DNA of 16,687 bases from Candidatus Undinarchaeales archaeon (GCA_030753015.1 JASMDC010000061.1:1-16687), one strand, 5' to 3'; numbered from the stretch's first letter, positions 1 through 5,803 are shown. Notes: generated from the sequence alone by a model not told the origin. Translations and numbers: made by a program.

Positions 1-34
1 TGGTGTCGAGCTTGACGACGAGCGTTTGCTCCAT
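1..34 (-). CDS. Start of a leftward gene cut by the window edge; possibly TnpB/IS605 OrfB-like
   Basis: Only eleven codons are visible, reading MEQTLVVKLDT from an ATG at 34-32 on the minus strand. A TATA-like box lies about 27 nt upstream, as for other leaderless genes in this window, so a real start is likely. A short N-terminus of this kind (hydrophobic strand, then K-L plus an acidic residue) resembles how TnpB/IS605 OrfB proteins begin. Eleven residues cannot establish the family. An IS-type gene would fit the toxin-antitoxin-rich neighbourhood. Confidence 0.45.
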   Translation of the reverse strand, partial: MEQTLVVKLDT

Positions 35-57
35 GATCGTATGTTATGCTTTTCTGG

Positions 58-65
58 TCTTTTAT
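58..65 (-). promoter_or_regulatory. TATA-like box of the leftward edge gene
   Basis: The minus strand reads ATAAAAGA, centred 27-28 nt from the ATG at 34. This is the archaeal TATA-to-start distance seen repeatedly in this window and implies a leaderless transcript. Confidence 0.45.
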
Positions 66-83
66 CGCTTTGGGGGGAAGCGT

Positions 84-114
84 GCCGGTACTCATTTCAG
101 GGAGGCTTACCGGC
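84..114. repeat. Inverted repeat GCCGGTA / TACCGGC
   Basis: GCCGGTA (84-90) and its exact complement TACCGGC (108-114) flank 17 nt. It lies between the leftward edge gene and the 79-aa ORF. It could be an operator, a stem-loop near the end of an insertion element, or a terminator. Nothing else in the window repeats it. Confidence 0.35.
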
Positions 115-147
115 GAAGGCATTGAACCTTTCTGATCTCCAATTCCT

Positions 148-167
148 CCCCCCAATAAATGGGGGGG
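148..167 (+). repeat. C6/G7 hairpin over the start of the 79-aa ORF
   Basis: Six Cs (148-153), a 7-nt AATAAAT loop and seven Gs (161-167) form a short GC stem. It covers the only possible ATG (159) of the following ORF. It could hinder initiation there, or the homopolymer runs may reflect local sequence decay. No SD is visible before the ATG. Confidence 0.3.
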
Positions 168-398
168 CTTCCTTGGAGGGGGGTTGGTGACATCGAGCTC
201 CTCAGGAGGACCGGAAGGATCGGCGCGAACCACACGGACAGGTTCCGCCTCCTGCGTGCCGGCAACCCGGAGCTCTACCGTATCGCGCATAAGCTGTTCA
301 GGTTCTACAGGGATTCGTACAACAAGACAATCTCGGAACCAGTGTCCAGGCAGGTGAGGGAGAACGTCAGGGCTGCACGACGACTGGTCCTTGGCTAA
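159..398 (+). CDS. Small basic protein upstream of nucleotidyltransferase 1 (unknown family)
   Basis: A 79-residue ORF, rich in Arg, with a predicted helical second half (NPELYRIAHKLF... to the end). A stop codon sits immediately upstream in frame, so ATG 159 is the most upstream start. Its stop overlaps the TTG start of the next gene by 8 nt, the tight coupling usual for a toxin-antitoxin or enzyme-partner pair. In the two other nucleotidyltransferase loci here, this position is occupied by a HEPN-like protein of about 133 aa. This ORF is shorter and shows no clear HEPN motif, so it may be a different or truncated partner. The start is poor, so the N-terminal dozen residues are doubtful. Function unknown. 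Confidence 0.5.
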   Translation: MGGLPWRGVGDIELLRRTGRIGANHTDRFRLLRAGNPELYRIAHKLFRFYRDSYNKTISEPVSRQVRENVRAARRLVLG

Positions 399-951
399 GG
401 AGCGGATACTCGCCTGGATGAAGAGGCCAGGTGTGGTCGACGTGGTGCTCTTCGGCTCATTCGCACGTTCCGCGACCAACCCTGGTGACATAGATGTCGG
501 TATCATCGTGGAGGACGCGAGGGAGGGCGATGTCCTCGACCTCGTAGGATCCCTCGCCGATGAGCTCGACGGGCTCGGGACCGGGATGGATTTCCACGTG
601 ACCGCGCTGACAGAGAGGAGCTTCATACTCGGTGAGGAACCACTTGCTCGCACCATCATCGCGGAAGGCGTGAGCCTCTTGAAGGGAAAACGGACCGCAG
701 AACTGCTCGGTTATGCTCCGGTCACGATCTTCAGGTATTCGCTAAAGGGCTTCTCCCGATCGAAACGAGTGCGGTTCCACTACCTTCTCCGGGGCAGAGG
801 CGGTGCGACCGGTATGCTGGCAGAGACGGGCGCTGAGCTCATCGGTAGTGGCGTGCTCATGGTCCCCACCGAGGCAGAGGACACCCTCCGCGGCATCATG
901 GACATCTGGGACGTGCGGTTCGAGATGATGCGAGCCCTCGTGGAACGTTAA
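391..951 (+). CDS. Minimal nucleotidyltransferase (MNT1) with extra C-terminal domain
   Basis: A 186-aa protein of the DNA polymerase beta-like minimal nucleotidyltransferase superfamily. The signature G22-S23 ... D33-I-D35 carries two metal-binding aspartates, and a third acidic residue appears in GMDFHV, so catalysis looks possible. Known MNT antitoxins (MntA) AMPylate a HEPN partner; the substrate here is unknown. The last ~85 residues form a second domain (YSLKGFSRSKRVRF, then LVP-type strand). It is shared with the two other MNT proteins at 2347-2940 and 5793-6401, so the three are paralogues. Start TTG 391 overlaps the preceding ORF by 8 nt; ATG 418 is an in-frame alternative that still leaves the G-S motif intact. 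A T-rich terminator-like tract follows. Confidence 0.85.
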   Translation: MAKERILAWMKRPGVVDVVLFGSFARSATNPGDIDVGIIVEDAREGDVLDLVGSLADELDGLGTGMDFHVTALTERSFILGEEPLARTIIAEGVSLLKGKRTAELLGYAPVTIFRYSLKGFSRSKRVRFHYLLRGRGGATGMLAETGAELIGSGVLMVPTEAEDTLRGIMDIWDVRFEMMRALVER

Positions 952-1001
952 TAGTGTTAACAGTTCTCATATTATTTTCCTTTTTGGTTAATATTGTTAA
1001 C
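947..1001. promoter_or_regulatory. Two 15-bp palindromes, operator-like
   Basis: GTTAATAGTGTTAAC (947-961) and GTTAATATTGTTAAC (987-1001) differ at one central base and are 40 bp apart. Each has GTTAA/TTAAC arms around 5 nt. The first overlaps the stop of MNT1. The pair could bind a dimeric repressor acting on the downstream VapBC cassette, or be a relic of an earlier promoter. No experimental match is known to me. Confidence 0.5.
971..985 (+). terminator. T-rich tract after MNT1
   Basis: ATTATTTTCCTTTTT lies 20 nt after the MNT1 stop. Archaeal RNA polymerase terminates at T-rich stretches without needing a hairpin, so this is a plausible intrinsic terminator. Confidence 0.4.
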
Positions 1002-1095
1002 GAGTCGTCGTGAACAGGGAGGCAAGTACAAGCAGCAGGGGTGGGAGTGATCCCCTCCGTGTCATATCGACCTCCTGTGCCTGATGAGTTTCCGC

Positions 1096-1131
1096 AAACT
1101 TGTTAAACTTGTGAAACAATGTAAACTGTAG
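1096..1131 (+). promoter_or_regulatory. 9-bp direct repeats in the vapB promoter
   Basis: Four AAAC words start at 1096, 1105, 1114 and 1123, exactly 9 bp apart. The first two units, AAACTTGTT and AAACTTGTG, differ at one base. The TTAAA at 1103-1107 could be the TATA element of vapB (ATG 1139), so the repeats overlap the promoter. VapB-type ribbon-helix-helix antitoxins usually autorepress by binding repeated sites of this sort, so this is the likely VapB operator. That is inference. Confidence 0.45.
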
Positions 1132-1138
1132 AGATAAC

Positions 1139-1378
1139 ATGGACGTCACTATCCGCAAGGTGGATGAGCGTGCCTACCGGCTCTTCAAGGCCAGGGCCGC
1201 GGAGCGCGGGCTCAATCTCGGGGAGGCGCTCTCGATCGCTCTCCAGGAGTGGTCCAAGCACGAATTACCTCAAGGACCTCGGACCGAACTGCTCGCCCAT
1301 CTCCCCGTCTTCGACTGGGGCACGAGGAGCGAGAGCCTTAGCGAGGACATCGACCGGATCCTTTATGGTGGGGAGTGA
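1139..1378 (+). CDS. vapB: VapB/FitA-like ribbon-helix-helix antitoxin
   Basis: A 79-aa protein. Residues 1-40 (VTIRKVDERAYRLFKARAAE then GLNLGEALSIAL) match the ribbon-helix-helix DNA-binding fold of VapB/FitA antitoxins: one strand followed by two helices. The C-terminal half, with DWG and an acidic SEDIDRILYG end, is the part that in this family wraps and blocks the PIN toxin. A toxin with a PIN domain starts 5 nt after the stop, confirming the pair. It probably represses its own promoter through the 9-bp repeats just upstream. Family assignment is strong; the exact VapB subclass is not resolved. Confidence 0.85.
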   Translation: MDVTIRKVDERAYRLFKARAAERGLNLGEALSIALQEWSKHELPQGPRTELLAHLPVFDWGTRSESLSEDIDRILYGGE

Positions 1379-1382
1379 GCCC

Positions 1383-1793
1383 GTGATCATCATAGACTCA
1401 TCGGTCGTTCTCGCACGTACGAATCCGAAGGACAACAATCATGAGCGTGCTTGTCAGGTCATGGAGGTCGTCAAGTCAGGGCAGTATGGGCCACTTGTCA
1501 TCACCGACCACATCCTCGCTGAGGTCGTGACCATTACCATGCTCCGACTCGGGATCGAGCAGGCCCGCACCATCGGGTCCACCCTCATGGCAGCGACCGA
1601 GGTGCGGAACGTCGACGACATTGCCCTCCCGCTCGCATGGCGCATCTTCTGCGCACAGGAGAAGGGGCGGCTGAGCCTCTGCGACTGCGCTACTGTGGCC
1701 GTGGCGCGCATCGATGGCATCGAGCACGTGGCGACCTTCGACCGGGACCTCGGACGGGTGGAAGGGATCACGGCGGTCGACGGGAGTAGCTAG
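1383..1793 (+). CDS. vapC: VapC-like PIN-domain toxin ribonuclease
   Basis: A 136-aa PIN-domain protein, expected to be a Mg-dependent endoribonuclease inhibited by the adjacent VapB. The PIN acidic residues are visible: D5 in IIIDSSVV, E47 in HILAEVV, D101 in SLCDCATVA, and the Asp pair in TFDRDLGRV near the C-terminus. The set is complete, so the toxin should be active. GTG 1383 was chosen as start because GGGGAG lies 7 nt before it and the protein then begins at the first PIN strand. ATG 1365 would add six residues and overlap vapB by 14 nt. RNA target unknown; VapC enzymes usually cut tRNA or rRNA at single sites. Confidence 0.88.
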   Translation: MIIIDSSVVLARTNPKDNNHERACQVMEVVKSGQYGPLVITDHILAEVVTITMLRLGIEQARTIGSTLMAATEVRNVDDIALPLAWRIFCAQEKGRLSLCDCATVAVARIDGIEHVATFDRDLGRVEGITAVDGSS

Positions 1794-1819
1794 TTCTGCT
1801 CCGCCCACCCGGTATCCCC

Positions 1820-1899
1820 TGTTATTCATAACACATTTCACCGTTATTCATAACGTCATACCTCGTTACAGGTAACGGTATAGACCGTTATTCATAACG
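1820..1899. promoter_or_regulatory. Array of four 14-bp palindromes at exact 22-bp spacing
   Basis: Sites of the form (C/T)GTTA-N4-TAAC(G/A) start at 1820, 1842, 1864 and 1886. Three have core TTCA and one has CAGG. The outermost pair changes T/A to C/G together between copies, preserving dyad symmetry. The spacing is exactly 22 bp, two helical turns, placing all sites on one DNA face. The array abuts the TATA box of the HEPN-like/MNT2 pair, so it is very probably its autoregulatory operator. The binding protein is unknown: neither protein of the pair has an obvious DNA-binding fold. Confidence 0.75.
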
Positions 1900-1907
1900 T
1901 ATATAAG
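1900..1907 (+). promoter_or_regulatory. TATA box of HEPN-like/MNT2 pair
   Basis: TATATAAG is centred 27 nt before the ATG at 1931 and directly follows the last palindrome of the array. The expected transcript start coincides with the start codon (leaderless mRNA). Confidence 0.7.
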
Positions 1908-1930
1908 CCAGGACGATCATATCTCTATTG

Positions 1931-2335
1931 ATGACCTCTATCGAGGAACATGAGCATGCTGCCGATGAGCTCATACGTGACATCGAGGAGAAGGTACGCT
2001 TCCACCTCCTCGCCAGACGTCAGCGGATCGTCGGATTCGCGGCCTCGGAGGCCGCCGTGAACCTCTTTGCGGCCCTGCTCCACAAGCGCAACCTCATCGG
2101 TCCCGGCACGAACATCAACCACAGGGCCTTTAAGTCCATGAAGATGGCGCGGGAGCAGTACGGCCTCGGATTACCGCACGGGGACGAGCTCCTCATGTTC
2201 TTGGTCGCCCAGGAGGACTTCCGTGACAAGCTCTGCTATGGCAAGGCCAAGGACGAGAGCGTCGTGCAGGAGGCTGTTAGGAACCTCTTCGAACTGAAGA
2301 GGCTCATCGAGTCCATCCAGGAGGGATCGGAATAG
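1931..2335 (+). CDS. HEPN-like partner protein of MNT2
   Basis: A 134-aa, mostly helical protein homologous to the one at 5405-5803: both have RQR-[IT]-x-GF near residue 30, an H-[RE]-x-F-x-S segment, and R-x4-Y followed by VV-x-E and EL-[KR]. The order (helical protein, then minimal nucleotidyltransferase) matches HEPN-MNT toxin-antitoxin pairs such as HepT-MntA. The R98-DKLC-Y103 segment sits where HEPN ribonucleases carry R-x4-6-H, so the catalytic His appears replaced by Tyr. It may be a non-catalytic HEPN relative or a Tyr-modified target. Start ATG 1931 fits the TATA box and avoids the TTG one codon earlier. HEPN membership is my inference from order and motif, not a strong match. Confidence 0.7.
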   Translation: MTSIEEHEHAADELIRDIEEKVRFHLLARRQRIVGFAASEAAVNLFAALLHKRNLIGPGTNINHRAFKSMKMAREQYGLGLPHGDELLMFLVAQEDFRDKLCYGKAKDESVVQEAVRNLFELKRLIESIQEGSE

Positions 2336-2346
2336 AGCGGCGCGAA

Positions 2347-2940
2347 GTGTTAGCTGACATTCTCGACTTCGTCTCGTTCCTCATGGAGGAGCCCGGTATG
2401 GTGGAACGTATCGGTCGCATCGTGCTGTTCGGTAGCGTCGCCCGGGGGGACTTCGACGAGGAGAGCGACATCGACCTCTTCATCGATGTTCTGAGCGACG
2501 ATGACATCGCATTCGTGGAGGAGCAGAGTCGCTCCGTCCTGGACAGGTTCGAGTCGTCGGCGGAGACGACCTGGCACCTGCGGGGGATAGACCTGCCCAT
2601 CCGTCCCCTCGTCGGACGCCTGGACGATCCGAGATGGGCCGCACTCGTAGAAGATATCAAGGGCAATGGGATCGTTCTCTACGGCCCCTTTGATCAGCTT
2701 CCCGAGAACCTGGAGCGCAGGGTGTTGGTCAACTACTCGCTCGCGGGGCTCGAGCAGAAGGAAAAGATGCGCGTCATACGGCGACTGAAGGGTAGCGTAC
2801 CCACGGGTCTACAGGAAAGGACGCTTCTTGCGGGGAAGGCGCTCCTGGTCGATCCCGTTGACGCAGTGGAACTGGGATCCCTCCTGAGGAAACACGGAGC
2901 GCGCTATCAGGTGCGCGAGGTGTACCTGAGAGAGAGCTAG
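2347..2940 (+). CDS. Minimal nucleotidyltransferase (MNT2) with extra C-terminal domain
   Basis: A 197-aa paralogue of MNT1 and MNT3. The nucleotidyltransferase signature is G29-S30-VARG ... S-D41-I-D43. The third acidic position, D in MNT1 and E in MNT3, aligns with P in the segment IDLPIRPLVG. Either the neighbouring D substitutes or this copy is catalytically weakened. The C-terminal domain begins around NYSLAGLEQKEK and ends in an alternating strand, as in the paralogues. It lies 11 nt after the HEPN-like gene and is surely cotranscribed with it. GTG 2347 is the first start codon in frame. The gene is convergent with the tubulin-like gene, only 2 nt apart at the stops. Confidence 0.85.
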   Translation: MLADILDFVSFLMEEPGMVERIGRIVLFGSVARGDFDEESDIDLFIDVLSDDDIAFVEEQSRSVLDRFESSAETTWHLRGIDLPIRPLVGRLDDPRWAALVEDIKGNGIVLYGPFDQLPENLERRVLVNYSLAGLEQKEKMRVIRRLKGSVPTGLQERTLLAGKALLVDPVDAVELGSLLRKHGARYQVREVYLRES

Positions 2941-2942
2941 TC

Positions 2943-4202
2943 CTACTGGTTCTGGCTCCATTGCTGGAACTGGTCCGCCCACTCGCCCTGGCTTGTCGGC
3001 TCGTCGGGCGGGGGCTCGTACGAGGGCTGCTCCTCCCGTGGCTCGTTCGACCCGGTCATCGCCTTCACCCGCGTGATCAGGTCCTTGATGCGCGGCATCT
3101 CCACGCCGGCCAGCAGGATGACCACCTCGAACCGGTCATAGCTGGAGATCACGGCGTTCCCCCAGCGCACGGTGCCGCCGGCGCCATCGTTGAGCTGGCT
3201 CCCTAGCCAGCTGATGGCCTCGTGGAGCTCGGACACCTTGGGCGAGGAGGGGCCGGCGACGATGAGGGCCGCCGAGCGTGCGCTCGTGTACACCGCCTGG
3301 GTCGTCGTCCCCTGGAGCACCGCCATCTGGACCAGGTTGGTCAGGCTGGAGCGCGAGTTGCCCTCGGCGTCCACGGGCGATTCTGCCCGGCCCAGGCAGC
3401 ACAGCACTCCGTAGTCGCTGGTCTTGGCCTCGAGGATGGTGTTCTTCAGGTCCGTGGAGTCCATGACCAGGTCCTGCTCCTGTGAGATGGGCAGGCCCGA
3501 GATGGTCAGCAGCTTGATCTGCTTGAGGATCTCCCGGTTGATCTGGTCGAAGATCTCGTTGATACCCACCCGACCTCGCACCTGGGTCGGGATGCGCTCG
3601 TAGAACCACTCGTTATCGGCGATGATGAGCCCGTCCAGACGGGGCAGGAGGTTCTTCATCCCCCAGAGGGCGTTCTCCTCGTACCGGCCGCTCTCGTACC
3701 CGAAGGGCAGCAGCCCGATGCCGATTTTGACGAAGTCGTTGGGATTGACTACGTGGCGCTGGATGAACACCTCGTCGATTATGTCCGCCGCTACCGGCGA
3801 GCACCCGCATCCGGAGCCACCGCCGAGCGAGGTGACGATGAAGCAGAAGTGGGGCATGATGCCGCGGCCGAGGGTGTTGACGGTGATGGTGTTGCGGATG
3901 AGGTCGCGGTTGGCGTTGGCAATGCCCTTGCAGTACTCGGGATTGCCGCCGCACCCCTTGCCGCCGCCGATGAGGATCCGCGACTCCTCGGGGATGTGGA
4001 GGATGTTGAGGTCGCGGATATTGGTGTTCAGGGCCACCGAAGAGAAGTAATCGTCCACCCGCAGGGTGGATATGCCCATGGAGCGGGCGAAGGTCAGCAT
4101 CTGGCTGACGGTCGAGCGTTGGAACTCGGCCACGGCGTCGAGCACGCGGGTGCCCCCCTGACCCAGCCCCATTGCGAATATCTGACTTCCTGAGACGTCC
4201 AT
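2943..4202 (-). CDS. Divergent FtsZ/tubulin-superfamily GTPase
   Basis: A 419-aa tubulin-superfamily protein. Visible motifs in order: T1 G12-LGQGG; T2 LNTNIRDL; T3 GGGKGCGGNPE; G-box G127-GGSGCG (canonical GGGTGTG); T5 LLPFGYESGR; the F-x3-N of helix H7 (N222); and the T7 loop V-M-D248-STD251-L, which retains both catalytic-loop aspartates of FtsZ (NxDxxD). It should therefore bind and hydrolyse GTP as a head-to-tail polymer. Cysteines at 84, 132 and 134 lie in the nucleotide loops, unusual for FtsZ. The C-terminal tail after ~385 is Pro/Glu/Gln-rich and ends in a Trp/Gln motif shared with the TadC-like protein at 11843. ATG 4202 is preferred over GTG 4211 because GGGAAGTG precedes it by 6 nt. 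Eighteen nt separate it from the upstream paralogue. It is too divergent to be called the division FtsZ. Confidence 0.88.
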   Translation of the reverse strand: MDVSGSQIFAMGLGQGGTRVLDAVAEFQRSTVSQMLTFARSMGISTLRVDDYFSSVALNTNIRDLNILHIPEESRILIGGGKGCGGNPEYCKGIANANRDLIRNTITVNTLGRGIMPHFCFIVTSLGGGSGCGCSPVAADIIDEVFIQRHVVNPNDFVKIGIGLLPFGYESGRYEENALWGMKNLLPRLDGLIIADNEWFYERIPTQVRGRVGINEIFDQINREILKQIKLLTISGLPISQEQDLVMDSTDLKNTILEAKTSDYGVLCCLGRAESPVDAEGNSRSSLTNLVQMAVLQGTTTQAVYTSARSAALIVAGPSSPKVSELHEAISWLGSQLNDGAGGTVRWGNAVISSYDRFEVVILLAGVEMPRIKDLITRVKAMTGSNEPREEQPSYEPPPDEPTSQGEWADQFQQWSQNQ

Positions 4203-4220
4203 GATGCACACTTCCCGTTA

Positions 4221-5216
4221 TCAGCCGAACAGGTCCTCCTCCAGCGTCTTCTTCGTGGGCGCGGCCCGCTCGCCGAAGCGGACGTCCTCGAGCTCGCCCA
4301 TTAGATCGGCCTCGAGGCTGACGGCCTTGCGACCCTCCTGTTCAGCCCCTGCACGGACCTCCATGAAATAATTATATATCTTCTGATATCGCGGCCGGAA
4401 CGTTAGGGCGAACAGCTCGTAGTCCGGAGTAGGCGCGACGAAGGTGCGCACGCTCGGGATGATACCGGGTGGCTCCTTGGGCATGCACACGTAAGAGAAC
4501 GAGTTATCGGTGATGGAGAAGTCGGAAGCGCACACGTTCTGGAGGATGGCCGTGTTCATGTCGAGGCCCTGGAGGCTTTCTGCGAACGACGGGACGCACA
4601 GTTCGCCGGTGAGGCCGTCCGAGGCCAGGTACTGGCGCATGCCGTACGTGCCGTTGAGACCCCTGAGGATGTCGAGCATGTACTGGACGAAGGTGTCCAT
4701 GCGCTCGAACGCCGTGTGCTGGTCGACCGCCTTTACTTTGCTCGTCAGTCGCTCCTCTTCGAGCACGATGACCATGTCAGCGGTCTCTTTCATGTCAACC
4801 ATCGTGGCGACGAGGTTGCGCTTGGCGGGCATGGGGTACTCCTTCATGTAGGGGAGGAGGATCACGGCACAGAGGAAGGCGTCGGGCTGGTACTGGCGGA
4901 TGCGCTCGAAGGCGTGGGCGGCCAGTGCCCCGTACTCAGTCGTGGGATTGAGCAGTGCCACGCTCATGCCATCGGTCATGTCCAGGGAGTGGTCCACCCA
5001 GTCCCGGACCAGCCCCATCTTGAAGTCGCGCTTGCTGGTATCGTCGGAGATCTCGATCTTGAGGCATTTGTTGCGGTCGAACTCCTTGAGATCACTGATG
5101 CTCGCCGAGGCCAGGGCAATGGGTGCGCGATGGCGCTCGGTGTACCGCTCGATCCACGTGGTACCGAAGGTCCCGAGCCCGATTAGGTTCACAGCACTCC
5201 CTCCACCGAATGCCAT
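4221..5216 (-). CDS. Degenerate tubulin/FtsZ-like protein, partner of the downstream GTPase
   Basis: About 331 aa. The N-terminal strand and glycine loop (VNLIGLGTFGTTW, residues 9-21) align with the T1 loop of its neighbour, and the central ILLPYMKEYP ... ADMVIVLEEERL matches the T5 to H6 region of FtsZ. The G-box is absent: its position reads NPTTEYGALAAHAF. No NxDxxD T7 motif is visible. It is thus probably a tubulin-fold protein unable to hydrolyse GTP, encoded just upstream of an intact one, which suggests a regulatory or heterodimer role. The C-terminus is charged (KKTLEEDLFG). Start ATG 5216 puts strand 1 near the N-terminus as in the paralogue; ATG 5249 would add 11 residues. Family membership rests on alignment by eye. 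Confidence 0.7.
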   Translation of the reverse strand: MAFGGGSAVNLIGLGTFGTTWIERYTERHRAPIALASASISDLKEFDRNKCLKIEISDDTSKRDFKMGLVRDWVDHSLDMTDGMSVALLNPTTEYGALAAHAFERIRQYQPDAFLCAVILLPYMKEYPMPAKRNLVATMVDMKETADMVIVLEEERLTSKVKAVDQHTAFERMDTFVQYMLDILRGLNGTYGMRQYLASDGLTGELCVPSFAESLQGLDMNTAILQNVCASDFSITDNSFSYVCMPKEPPGIIPSVRTFVAPTPDYELFALTFRPRYQKIYNYFMEVRAGAEQEGRKAVSLEADLMGELEDVRFGERAAPTKKTLEEDLFG

Positions 5217-5290
5217 TGTGACACCAGCTAGCCTTTTATGTGCATCCATTCCCGGGCGAGATGCTGGTGTACCGGACCTGGTGATGACAT

Positions 5291-5403
5291 GTATCTGTTT
5301 AGATACGAGTGTAACCTAAATTAGTTACAAATGTACCCCTAAAGGGAGTATAGAAATATATTTATAGTTACAAATGTAACCTTATATTGGTTTCTGGTGT
5401 AAC
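5291..5403. promoter_or_regulatory. Palindrome array between tubulin-like operon and HEPN-like/MNT3 pair
   Basis: Sites of the form GTTAC-N4-GTAAC occur as one perfect copy (5367-5380, core AAAT) and as imperfect copies at 5302-5315, 5324-5337 and 5390-5403. Spacings are 22, 43 and 23 bp, i.e. a 22-bp register with one position empty. A separate 16-bp palindrome with GTATCT/AGATAC arms sits at 5291-5306. The sites flank the TATA box of the HEPN-like gene and reach its start codon, so autorepression by occlusion is likely. The design matches the array at 1820 but the arm sequence differs. The region also lies upstream of the divergent tubulin-like operon. Confidence 0.65.
5354..5366 (+). promoter_or_regulatory. 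TATA box of HEPN-like/MNT3 pair
   Basis: The AT-only stretch AAATATATTTATA is centred near 5360, giving an expected transcript start near 5386 and an 18-nt leader before ATG 5405. It directly abuts the perfect palindrome at 5367. Confidence 0.55.
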
Positions 5404-5404
5404 C

Positions 5405-5803
5405 ATGCAACCCGCATCCCACCGTGCAAGGATACGCGAGAGCGTCGATGTCATCGAGGAGAGCATCACCCGTGGGCTTGTGGAGCGTCAGCGTACCATC
5501 GGCTTTCACACATCCGTGTCGGCAGTGGACATGCTGGAGCTCTACCTCCACGAGCTGCATGTCATAGATCCGGGTGCTGTCCTCAAGCACGAGTGGTTCA
5601 CTTCTGAGCGGAGGATAGCTCAGCGGGTCCCCTGGAGCTTCGAAGGAAGGGACAAGATACTCCCTCTTCTCATCAGGATCGAGTCGCGTCGCAACCTCCT
5701 CTGTTACTCCACGCCCCGCGAGGAGCAGGTCGTTGAAGAGGTGCTGGTCGCATTCCAGGAACTGAGGAAGGTGTTCAGGAGGTTCGGGATCGATGGAATC
5801 TAA
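5405..5803 (+). CDS. HEPN-like partner protein of MNT3
   Basis: A 132-aa helical protein homologous to the one at 1931-2335 (shared RQR-x-IGF, AV[DN], R-x4-Y, VV-x-E, EL-[RK]). The putative HEPN catalytic segment reads R96-NLLC-Y101, again with Tyr where HEPN RNases have His. That conservation between divergent paralogues argues the Tyr is functional. Its stop overlaps the MNT3 start by 11 nt, so translation is coupled. ATG 5405 gives an N-terminus of similar length to the paralogue; TTG 5387 is the alternative and would coincide with the predicted transcript start. Likely toxin or sensor half of a two-gene module; the biochemical activity is not known. Confidence 0.7.
   Translation: MQPASHRARIRESVDVIEESITRGLVERQRTIGFHTSVSAVDMLELYLHELHVIDPGAVLKHEWFTSERRIAQRVPWSFEGRDKILPLLIRIESRRNLLCYSTPREEQVVEEVLVAFQELRKVFRRFGIDGI

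Noticed and set aside
1164-1382. Upstream extension of the VapC frame
   Set aside because: The extension overlaps vapB out of frame and is Ser/Arg/Pro-rich; the PIN domain begins at GTG 1383.
1820-1899. CRISPR-like array
   Set aside because: Repeats are 14-bp palindromes with 8-bp spacers in a promoter; too short and too regular in helical phase for CRISPR, and no cas genes are present.
2943-4202. Housekeeping cell-division FtsZ
   Set aside because: The G-box and T3 loop are too altered, the gene is paired with a degenerate paralogue, and no division-cluster neighbours are present.
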